A stretch of 64,000 bases of DNA from Puteibacter caeruleilacunae (GTDB taxonomy: Bacteria; Bacteroidota; Bacteroidia; Bacteroidales; Prolixibacteraceae): the NCBI GenBank assembly GCA_005217565.1, contig SJCO01000015.1, positions 124,001 to 188,000 on the forward strand, in the 5' to 3' direction. The notes under the pieces are model-generated. The model was not told the DNA's origin. It saw nothing but the letters and a program-made list of their open reading frames with translations, and searched no databases. The translations under genes were made by a program, and so were the position numbers. This document shows, piece by piece, positions 1 through 6,944 of this stretch. The first letter of the stretch is position 1; every line of letters begins with the position of its first letter.

Positions 1-73
1 TGCGCTTCTGTGCAAAACCATTATAGGCAATACTGCACACCAGCATACAAATAAAAATGATTGACTTCTTCAT
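1..73 (-). CDS. Exported protein, N-terminal fragment (runs off left edge)
   Basis: The first 24 codons of a minus-strand gene are visible, starting at the ATG complementary to 71-73. The peptide begins MKKSIIFICMLVCSIAYNG and continues FAQ-KR: two lysines, a hydrophobic core and an AQ-type cleavage site, so this is a signal peptide. The mature protein lies outside the window and its function cannot be told. It follows the anti-sigma/barrel gene by 102 bp. It has its own copy of the GGTTGCGTCGA box (142-152) that also lies upstream of the ECF sigma gene, so it is probably a target of that sigma factor. Confidence 0.7.
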   Translation of the reverse strand, partial: MKKSIIFICMLVCSIAYNGFAQKR

Positions 74-130
74 CGGATACATTAGTTTTTAGTTAATCTG
101 ATTTTAACTCATCTAATGTTATGACTCAAA

Positions 131-152
131 GATTGTCAATTGGTTGCGTCGA
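131..152 (-). promoter_or_regulatory. Putative ECF-sigma promoter, copy 1
   Basis: Read on the minus strand, the box TCGACGCAACC (152 to 142) is followed after 17 nt by TCA. The same box with the same 17-nt distance to TCA occurs upstream of the ECF sigma gene at 2322-2332. GCAACC resembles the -35 class used by ECF sigma factors. The box lies about 70 bp upstream of the exported-protein start at 73. Identification as a promoter is inferred from the duplication and its placement. Confidence 0.5.
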
Positions 153-175
153 AAAAAACGCTTTTTACAATATAA

Positions 176-1687
176 TTAAAAAGTGTAATTGATTCCGGCA
201 TAAATCCCCACAACCCAAGGTTGAAAATCGACATGAGGATTATCAGAAAGAGGTGAGATAAAGTATTTCAACTTAGGTTCTATATTGAACGATAGGTTTG
301 AAAATAAGCCATAGTTCATTCCAAAACCGACAGTCCCGCTATAGCTGATATCCTTTAAATCACTCGTACTCCCAGCATTGAACCTAGCGGCACCACTACC
401 TAAGTAAACATTATTTCCAATTAAGAAATTGGCACTCATTCCACCTACAACACTAAACGCCACCTTCTTATCAACCAAACGATAGCGAACCATCAAAGGC
501 AATTCGAGATATTCAGCTTGCTGATCCATTACTGGTGTACTATATGAAATGTTCGCAGTAAACAGATCTTCAGGGGCACCTGCCATTGGCGAGCTTTGTA
601 CTTTCTCATTTGTAGGAGACTTGATATTGACTCTTCCCCAAGCCGACTGGGTACTCCACTGGGTTGCGGTAGTTTCCACAGCATTTAAACCTCCTTTTCC
701 TGAGAATAATGCTGAGTAGTTCGATCTTACAGTTGTTCCATTGGTTCCCTGATTAAATTTAGAGTAGAAGATCCCAGAGGAGAAACTCAATCGTTTTGAA
801 CGCCTTAATTCGACTGATACTCCCATTGAATTCGTTACCTTCAGCTCTTTTACCGAATTTCGTGAACCTGCATTACTATCATATGAAGCGGCAGCATAAT
901 CTCTTCCCCCTTGTGACACATTCGATGGATCACTTTTTCCATACTGAACTCCTACCGACCATATATCTGTTCTTCTCTCCTTCTGTTTCCTTGGTTGGAG
1001 ATCCTCTACTTTCTTCTCTTTTTTGCGCTCCTTATTTACCTTTTTATCCATATTCATGAATTGAAGGTTACGGGCTACAATAATCTTTTCTGCCTCTGTA
1101 AGAAAATCTTCTGTTTCCTGTTTTGATTTTCTGGCTTGTTCCAATTCCATATCTGCCAGCAACTGATTATCAATTGGCATAGGATCTGACTGGTGAGGCA
1201 TTAGTTGACTCAATTCTTCCCTTATTTCATCAAACAGATTATTGTTAATAACTTTTCCTCTACTGCCCGAATCCTTCTCTTCAATGTTTCCCGCCTCTAT
1301 GCTTTTAGCCAATAATATCTGTTTGCTTTCCGTCTGCACATCAGTAGCAACTACTTCACCTTCTACTGCATCTTTTTCCCCGACCTCCTTCTCCGACGAT
1401 ATATCTTCAGAAGAAACAGCTTCTTCAATCTCCTTGGATTGCTCCTTTTCTACTTGAGCTATAGATTCTACGTTTGAAATATCTCCTTGTTGATTCCATA
1501 ATTGCCCAATTACTAAAGCAAGCACTATAACAGCAGCAGCAACACCTGCAGACCGCCACCATACAACCACCCTACGCCGGCGACTGACAGCAGCATCAAC
1601 GTTCTCCCAGATATGACCAGGAGGCTCGAGTTCCAGGTTATTCAACCGGCTCTGCATTAATTTGTCAAACTTCAAATCGTCTTTCAT
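176..1687 (-). CDS. Membrane-anchored anti-sigma-like protein with C-terminal outer-membrane beta-barrel domain
   Basis: 503 residues. Residues 1-42 are a charged cytoplasmic segment. Residues 43-65 form one transmembrane helix after an RRRR/W motif. A long, charged, low-complexity linker rich in Glu and Lys follows (about 70-235). The C-terminal 260 residues (YGKSDPSN to the terminal aromatic YTF) look like a small outer-membrane beta-barrel of the Bacteroidota 'outer membrane beta-barrel protein' type. The ATG overlaps the stop of the upstream ECF sigma gene by 4 bp (ATGA), so the pair is translationally coupled. By context the N-terminal part is the sigma-binding region. This is inferred: no canonical zinc anti-sigma HxxxCxxC motif is present. 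Confidence 0.7.
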   Translation of the reverse strand: MKDDLKFDKLMQSRLNNLELEPPGHIWENVDAAVSRRRRVVVWWRSAGVAAAVIVLALVIGQLWNQQGDISNVESIAQVEKEQSKEIEEAVSSEDISSEKEVGEKDAVEGEVVATDVQTESKQILLAKSIEAGNIEEKDSGSRGKVINNNLFDEIREELSQLMPHQSDPMPIDNQLLADMELEQARKSKQETEDFLTEAEKIIVARNLQFMNMDKKVNKERKKEKKVEDLQPRKQKERRTDIWSVGVQYGKSDPSNVSQGGRDYAAASYDSNAGSRNSVKELKVTNSMGVSVELRRSKRLSFSSGIFYSKFNQGTNGTTVRSNYSALFSGKGGLNAVETTATQWSTQSAWGRVNIKSPTNEKVQSSPMAGAPEDLFTANISYSTPVMDQQAEYLELPLMVRYRLVDKKVAFSVVGGMSANFLIGNNVYLGSGAARFNAGSTSDLKDISYSGTVGFGMNYGLFSNLSFNIEPKLKYFISPLSDNPHVDFQPWVVGIYAGINYTF

Positions 1688-2244
1688 GCTGAAAACTGAT
1701 TTGCTTCGCCCTTTAATCGAAGCTGTTCATTCACTTTACTCTTCACTATCATTCTTGCCCTGGCAAGATTAGATTTCGAAGTACCCTCACTAATATTTAA
1801 CTCTGTAGCTATCTCTTTGTGTGAATACTCTTCAACCACATACAAGTTAAACACCATGCGATACCTCGGAGGCAACTCCTGGATAATTGTTAATAACTCC
1901 TGTTCTGACAAAGCATCCATTTTATCTTCCGGCAACGACTCTACTTCCACATTCTCCAGATCTTCAATTGCCAAAGCCTGATTTTGATTTCTAAATTTTG
2001 CCAGACAAACATTAACAACTACTCTTCGCATCCATCCTTCAAAGGCTCCTTTATATCCATAACTATCTATCTTTTCAAAGATCTTAATAAATGAATCCTG
2101 CAAATTATCTTCTGCTTCTTCACGAGTAGCAGAATACCTGTAACACACCCCAAACATCCGGGGAGCGAACATCTTATACAGTTGGGAACGAGCACTTCGC
2201 TTCCCCTTTTTACAGCCTTCTATTATGTCCTTTAGTTCTTTCAC
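1684..2244 (-). CDS. ECF-family RNA polymerase sigma factor
   Basis: 186 residues, the normal size for an ECF sigma. Region 2 (about 25-90) contains the conserved AEDNLQDSFIKIFEKI core, in which sigma-2.2 contacts core RNA polymerase. Region 4 (about 125-175) carries the helix-turn-helix YSHKEIATELNISEGTSKSNL, which reads the -35 element. It is first in an operon with the membrane anti-sigma/barrel protein, overlapping it by 4 bp. The putative own promoter at 2308-2332 carries the same box as the downstream exported gene, implying autoregulation. The stress or signal sensed is unknown. Confidence 0.92.
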   Translation of the reverse strand: MKELKDIIEGCKKGKRSARSQLYKMFAPRMFGVCYRYSATREEAEDNLQDSFIKIFEKIDSYGYKGAFEGWMRRVVVNVCLAKFRNQNQALAIEDLENVEVESLPEDKMDALSEQELLTIIQELPPRYRMVFNLYVVEEYSHKEIATELNISEGTSKSNLARARMIVKSKVNEQLRLKGEANQFSA

Positions 2245-2307
2245 TTATGAATATAAAGCACGGGTTAAATGTATAAAATACTAACCCTTGCCTAAAGATA
2301 CTGATAC

Positions 2308-2332
2308 TTAACTATACAAAAGGTTGCGTCGA
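2308..2332 (-). promoter_or_regulatory. Putative ECF-sigma promoter, copy 2 (autoregulatory)
   Basis: On the minus strand TCGACGCAACC (2332 to 2322) is followed 17 nt later by TCA. This matches copy 1 in both sequence and spacing; TTG at positions 3-5 after the box is also shared. It lies about 80 bp upstream of the ECF sigma start. Sigma factors of this class commonly drive their own promoter; that role is inferred here. Confidence 0.5.
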
Positions 2333-2390
2333 TGATAATTTTTTTTGTAAAAAAACAGACAATTTAGTAACACTCAAAACATTGGAATAA

Positions 2391-2417
2391 AAAAGGGAAT
2401 CGATTTGATTCCCTTTT
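2391..2417 (-). terminator. Rho-independent terminator of the peptidase gene
   Basis: AAAAGGGAATC (2391-2401), a 5-nt loop, then GATTCCCTTTT form an 11-bp stem. On the minus strand the stem is followed by a run of T. It lies about 25 bp downstream of the peptidase stop codon. Confidence 0.8.
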
Positions 2418-2442
2418 CAATATTATCTGTGATCATCACACT

Positions 2443-3828
2443 CTAGAACATAGGATCCCAAGGTGGTAACATCTCAGCTTTTTCTTCATAAATATCGACA
2501 ACCTTTTTGTCAAGGAACTTCTTATGAACAACCAAGCGGAACATGTATTCACTAAACCACTCATCAGTAAAAGTCAAGTAACCATTGTGACCTTTAGTGT
2601 CTCCCCAGCTATTCTCAAACTGCCACATCACAGGCTTTTCATTCTCATCAACATCAACGGCAATCAAAGCCATACCATGAGATGATCCACTCTCTCCTGA
2701 GCGAATGCGACCAGCCTTATCCATTCCAAACTTCACGTTATATACTGATTCGAAATCGTAGTTATCAACAGCTAAAATACCATGATCATTATCTAATTGC
2801 TTACCTACATCACATGAAGCATACATTGCCTCATTTCCTTTTATAGAAGCCATGGCAAATCGCTTAAGATCCTCATTAGGAAGATTCACATAATGCCAGT
2901 TTTCTCCTTCCTCAATATTTCTGTAGTTCTCAATCTCATAATGTTTGAAATAAGGTCTTGTTGGATCATTCATCAACATTACATAGTCATCGAGATTTAC
3001 ACCTTCTAATACAATATCTCTGTATTCCTGAGGTGTATAAGTTTTATAAGCTGATAACTCACCAGCATTGTTCTTCATTCTGTATTCAAACTTCACCGGA
3101 GGTTCTCCCAGGTTGAGTGCCAACATGCGATAAATTTCCGACAACATTTCAACTTTACGCGCGTCAATAGCTTTCGTCTTTTCTCCATTAGCTTTCATCT
3201 CGCGAAGAATCAATCCATCTTCTCTCAATTTACGTTTAACCAAACGAACCATCCATGAAGTATTCTCACTTGAATGAGTTTCTGTCATCACTTCTTTAGG
3301 AACCAATCCATACTTCTTCACAAGGTTCACAAAGTTATTCCAAACACCTCCGTCACCAGCAGGATCACGGAAATACCAGTTCACTTTACGATCATCCATA
3401 GGAAGGTCGGCTGTCTCAATAATGTTCGCTAGAAACAAGTTAGATTTCTCGAAAATATCCCAGAAATAAAGATAATTCTGAGAGAACTGATAGTTATCTA
3501 ATGAATAACGATCCATTACCTTCGGACGCAATACATTCATTGATGTAAACATCCAACAGCGTCCAGAACTTTTTTGATTGGTAATACCACTTACATCTAC
3601 ACGATACTTAAAGTTGTGGTCGATGGTATTTACATTGTTTCGGTTGAAAGCAATCTTCTTAATATCATTAGCTGATAGTGCATTTTGCATTGCCTTCGTA
3701 TACCCATCTTTTTTAAACGAAGCTCTTATTTTATCCAGATTGTCTGAACTCACCGTTTTTTCCTGGGCAAAAGCACCTGTAGCACTTAATACTATTCCCA
3801 GAATAAATACTGATAATACTTTACTCAT
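2443..3828 (-). CDS. pepC: Secreted C1-type aminopeptidase, bleomycin hydrolase/PepC family
   Basis: 461 residues. An N-terminal signal peptide (1-21, ending AFA-Q) sends it out of the cytoplasm, unlike cytosolic PepC of Firmicutes or eukaryotic bleomycin hydrolase. The papain-like catalytic residues are visible: oxyanion Gln85 and nucleophile Cys91 in NQKSSGRCWMF, His in SSHGMALIAV, and Asn in FENSWGD near residue 405. The family cleaves N-terminal residues from peptides as a hexameric barrel. It is monocistronic, with a terminator downstream and the lpd terminator upstream. Periplasmic or surface peptide breakdown is the likely role. Confidence 0.9.
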   Translation of the reverse strand: MSKVLSVFILGIVLSATGAFAQEKTVSSDNLDKIRASFKKDGYTKAMQNALSANDIKKIAFNRNNVNTIDHNFKYRVDVSGITNQKSSGRCWMFTSMNVLRPKVMDRYSLDNYQFSQNYLYFWDIFEKSNLFLANIIETADLPMDDRKVNWYFRDPAGDGGVWNNFVNLVKKYGLVPKEVMTETHSSENTSWMVRLVKRKLREDGLILREMKANGEKTKAIDARKVEMLSEIYRMLALNLGEPPVKFEYRMKNNAGELSAYKTYTPQEYRDIVLEGVNLDDYVMLMNDPTRPYFKHYEIENYRNIEEGENWHYVNLPNEDLKRFAMASIKGNEAMYASCDVGKQLDNDHGILAVDNYDFESVYNVKFGMDKAGRIRSGESGSSHGMALIAVDVDENEKPVMWQFENSWGDTKGHNGYLTFTDEWFSEYMFRLVVHKKFLDKKVVDIYEEKAEMLPPWDPMF

Positions 3829-3908
3829 CTGTTTTAAATTTTATAAAATTCTTTTTTGACCGTGCGAAGATAGCCAAATACAGGTATTAAAACCTTGATT
3901 TTTGCCAC

Positions 3909-3935
3909 AAAAAAAGTCCCCTACAAAAGGGGACT
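3909..3935 (-). terminator. Rho-independent terminator of lpd
   Basis: AGTCCCCT (3915-3922) and AGGGGACT (3928-3935) form an 8-bp GC-rich stem with a 5-nt loop. On the minus strand it is followed by seven T (3915-3909). It starts about 24 bp after the lpd stop codon. Confidence 0.88.
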
Positions 3936-3958
3936 CAAATATTTTCTGTTATAGATAA

Positions 3959-5350
3959 TTACAAATGGATGACCTCTCCATATGCAGCAGCAGCAGCTTC
4001 CATTACTGCTTCACTCATGGTTGGATGAGGATGAATAGCTTTTATAAGTTCATGCCCTGTTGCTTCCAATTTTTTAGCAAGAACCAACTCAGCAATCATC
4101 TCGGTAACATTACCACCAATCATATGTGCTCCGAGTAACTCTCCATACTTGGCATCAAATACCAGCTTAACAAATCCCTCTTTCTGACCAGCGGCACTGG
4201 CTTTACCAGATGCAGAATAAGGAAACTTACCTACCTTCACCTCATACCCAGCATCTTTTGCTTGTTGCTCTGTCAAGCCTACAGATGACACCTCAGGACT
4301 AGTATAAGTACAACCTGGGATATTGCCATAATCAACCGGATCAACTTTCAATCCTGCTATTTTCTCTACACAAACAATCCCTTCAGCAGAAGCCACATGT
4401 GCCAAAGCTGGCCCGTGTACAATATCTCCAATAGCATAAACACCCTCTATATTGGTACGGTAATACTCATCTACTTTAATCTTACCATTTTCCAATTCAA
4501 CACCTAAATCTTCCAGGCCAATTCCTTCGATATTGGGCGTCACTCCCACAGCAGATAATACTACATCTACCTCATGTACTTCCTCTCCTTTCTTCGTTTT
4601 AACCAAAACCTTGCAACCATCACCAGAAGTATCTACCGACAACACCTCTGACTTGGTTAGTACTTTCATTTTTGATTTTTTAAACGAACGCTCTAATTGC
4701 TTCGAGACTTCTACATCCTCATTCGGAACAACTGTTGGCAAAAACTCTACCAAGGTTACTTTCGTTCCAATAGAATGATAAAAATTCGCAAACTCACTAC
4801 CGATAGCTCCGGAACCTACAACCAGCATACTTTCGGGCTGTTTCTCCAGCGTCATCGCCTTTCTATAACCGATAATTTTTTCTCCATCCTGAGGAAGATT
4901 AGGAAGAACTTTTGAACGAGCACCTGTCGCCAAAATAATATGTTTCGCTGTTAATTCCTGCTTTGATCCGTCTTCAGCAGCAACCTCAACAGTACCTTTT
5001 GCAATCAATTTTCCGAATCCATTTACGACGTCAACCTTGTTCTTCTTCAAAAGAAACTGGATTCCTTTACTCATACCTTCAGCAACTCCGCGACTACGTT
5101 CAACCATTTTAGGGAAATCAGGTTTCACCTCCCCTTCAATTGACACGCCATAATCTGCTGCGTGTTTAGCATACTCATAAGCCTGAGCACTTTTCAATAA
5201 TGACTTTGTAGGAATACATCCCCAGTTCAAACAGATACCTCCAAGGTTTTCTTTTTCTACAACTGCAACTTTCAATCCCAATTGTGAAGCTCTGATGGCA
5301 GCAACGTACCCTCCAGGACCGCTACCAATAACAATAACATCGTAACTCAT
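3959..5350 (-). CDS. lpdA: Dihydrolipoyl dehydrogenase
   Basis: 463 residues, typical length. It reoxidises dihydrolipoamide in 2-oxoacid dehydrogenase or glycine cleavage complexes, reducing NAD. The FAD-binding Rossmann motif GSGPGGYVAAIR is at 9-20. The redox disulfide is Cys40/Cys45 in GGICLNWGCIPTKS, the NAD-binding motif is GSGAIGSEFANF, and the C-terminal catalytic pair is in HPHPTMSEA. It is monocistronic: no E1 or E2 gene is adjacent, so which complex it serves cannot be read from context. A TATATTTG promoter element lies about 55 bp upstream and a strong terminator follows. Confidence 0.96.
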   Translation of the reverse strand: MSYDVIVIGSGPGGYVAAIRASQLGLKVAVVEKENLGGICLNWGCIPTKSLLKSAQAYEYAKHAADYGVSIEGEVKPDFPKMVERSRGVAEGMSKGIQFLLKKNKVDVVNGFGKLIAKGTVEVAAEDGSKQELTAKHIILATGARSKVLPNLPQDGEKIIGYRKAMTLEKQPESMLVVGSGAIGSEFANFYHSIGTKVTLVEFLPTVVPNEDVEVSKQLERSFKKSKMKVLTKSEVLSVDTSGDGCKVLVKTKKGEEVHEVDVVLSAVGVTPNIEGIGLEDLGVELENGKIKVDEYYRTNIEGVYAIGDIVHGPALAHVASAEGIVCVEKIAGLKVDPVDYGNIPGCTYTSPEVSSVGLTEQQAKDAGYEVKVGKFPYSASGKASAAGQKEGFVKLVFDAKYGELLGAHMIGGNVTEMIAELVLAKKLEATGHELIKAIHPHPTMSEAVMEAAAAAYGEVIHL

Positions 5351-5405
5351 AAAATATAAATTAGATTCTTTTGTTCTTACTTGCTAATACTCACTTGATA
5401 CAATG

Positions 5406-5413
5406 CAAATATA
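5406..5413 (-). promoter_or_regulatory. Bacteroidota-type -7 element upstream of lpd
   Basis: The minus-strand sequence TATATTTG followed by CA matches the Bacteroidota -7 consensus TAnnTTTG. It would place the transcript start about 50 nt before the lpd ATG. I see no clear -33 element at the usual 19-21 nt spacing. Confidence 0.45.
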
Positions 5414-5534
5414 ACGGCTTATGTTTCTAAAAGTTCAGCTATGCTATATGATTTTTACCCACGTTCGGCACATTATCACATGATAAACTTAATTAGTTTT
5501 AATCCATCGACATAAAACAATCTTACGCCTCCCA

Positions 5535-6239
5535 TTATTCAGCAATACCTGGATTAAAATACATCATTCCCGTAGCATATTTTGAGTTTTTATCCAATCG
5601 AAAAGGGAAAGCTGATGTGATTTCACTTGCCGTTGTATCATACTCTTGATTGTACTTTAATTCAATCACAGATTTTGACCGCTCTTCATAAGCATGATAC
5701 AACATATTCCATGCAGAACGTAGATTATAATAACGCAGCTCCTGATCAATGGTCGCCCTAAAAAGTCCATCGTTAGAGATGAAATACTTTCTTTGATATG
5801 AATTGAGCAACACAGGCTTTAAGCGAGCCAGGTCATTTCGTTGTTCATCAGGAAGAGCTGATCGCTGCAGCAGATCTCTCAAAGCGTACCCATCAAATGC
5901 TCCATTAATCTCAAATGATGCAAGAGGCCACGACCGTTTGGTTCCTACCAATCCTTTTTTCAGCTTATACTCTAAGATAGGCTGACGAATTTCTCCTTTT
6001 GTTTCTCCATACCAACGAATACGTACCTTCCAACGCTCACGATTTCCAAACAGATTATCATAGAAACAGTCCAAGCCAGGACTATCGAAGTAAATATTAT
6101 TAATTTGACGGGGCTTAAATATCGATCGGAACAAGGCCGGATTCTGCTTCAGAACCATCTCCGCCCTCATTGCTGACGAATCATTCAATACGAATTTTCG
6201 TTCGTATCGATAATGATTTAAAAAAGTATACCCCTCCAT
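5535..6239 (-). CDS. VTC-domain polyphosphate-polymerase-like protein
   Basis: 234 residues, essentially one VTC domain. The tunnel-fold strands with basic and acidic pairs are recognisable in order: YERKFVL (about 12-18), KVRIRWYG, LEYKLKKG, RATIDQELRY and VIELKYNQ. In the yeast VTC complex this domain makes polyphosphate from ATP. Bacterial homologues are mostly uncharacterised, and other triphosphate-tunnel enzymes hydrolyse triphosphates. It is last in an operon behind DUF4956 (6 bp gap) and the CotH-like lipoprotein. The active-site basic residues appear present, so it is probably catalytically competent. No signal peptide: it should sit in the cytoplasm, perhaps docked on the DUF4956 membrane protein. 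Confidence 0.85.
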   Translation of the reverse strand: MEGYTFLNHYRYERKFVLNDSSAMRAEMVLKQNPALFRSIFKPRQINNIYFDSPGLDCFYDNLFGNRERWKVRIRWYGETKGEIRQPILEYKLKKGLVGTKRSWPLASFEINGAFDGYALRDLLQRSALPDEQRNDLARLKPVLLNSYQRKYFISNDGLFRATIDQELRYYNLRSAWNMLYHAYEERSKSVIELKYNQEYDTTASEITSAFPFRLDKNSKYATGMMYFNPGIAE

Positions 6240-6245
6240 ACTATT

Positions 6246-6926
6246 TTATATTGATTTATTATCAATAAAAGACACTCTAACAGATGGACAAATCCGCTTT
6301 AAAGCGGTATTTAATTTCTCTAAATCGGCACTTCCCTTCATTTCTACCCAATAAGCTACTTCAATCTGATCTGCAGTCTCATCATAACGATTCAGGTTAT
6401 AAGCCTTAAAACTCTCATTAACCTTGCTTTCAATTTGTGCCAACGAAGGTTTATCATCACCAAGAGCATTTACCGTTAGGTAAAGATTCTGACGTCTTTT
6501 AGTCTGCCCTCGCAAACTACGCAACCAAATAATACCCAATAAAATCAAAAAGGCCACCAAAGTGATCAATCGTTGATTGGCTCCCAATCCAAGACCGATG
6601 GCAATGGTAAAGAATAGATAAGCCAACTCTTCGGGTTCTTTAATCGCTGAACGAAAACGTACAATTGATAAGGCCCCAACTAATCCAAGAGACAAGGCTA
6701 ATGAAGACTTCACTATCGATATAATCAACATCGTAGTAAAGGCTATTAACAAGAAATTGGATGCGAAGATTTGTCGCCCCGAAAGACTCTTGGCACAACG
6801 TGAATACGTAAACTCCAGCACGACTGATAATATCAGTACTATTACTGCATTAATAACAAAATCCCAGACTGAAATCTGAGCATTCTCAGTAATTAAAAAG
6901 CGTTGAAATAAACTCCACTTATCCAT
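6246..6926 (-). CDS. DUF4956 integral membrane protein
   Basis: 226 residues with about four transmembrane helices in the first 135 residues. The conserved core GALSIVRFRSAIKEPEELAYLFF, typical of DUF4956, lies between helices. A soluble cytoplasmic C-terminal domain of about 85 residues follows. The family has no established biochemical role and is usually found beside VTC-domain and CotH genes, as here. It lies 18 bp after the CotH-like gene and 6 bp before the VTC gene, so all three are one transcription unit. It may anchor or gate the VTC enzyme, by analogy with the membrane subunits of the yeast VTC complex; that is inference. Confidence 0.85.
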   Translation of the reverse strand: MDKWSLFQRFLITENAQISVWDFVINAVIVLILSVVLEFTYSRCAKSLSGRQIFASNFLLIAFTTMLIISIVKSSLALSLGLVGALSIVRFRSAIKEPEELAYLFFTIAIGLGLGANQRLITLVAFLILLGIIWLRSLRGQTKRRQNLYLTVNALGDDKPSLAQIESKVNESFKAYNLNRYDETADQIEVAYWVEMKGSADLEKLNTALKRICPSVRVSFIDNKSI

Positions 6927-6944
6927 ACAGTTATCTTTTCCTTG

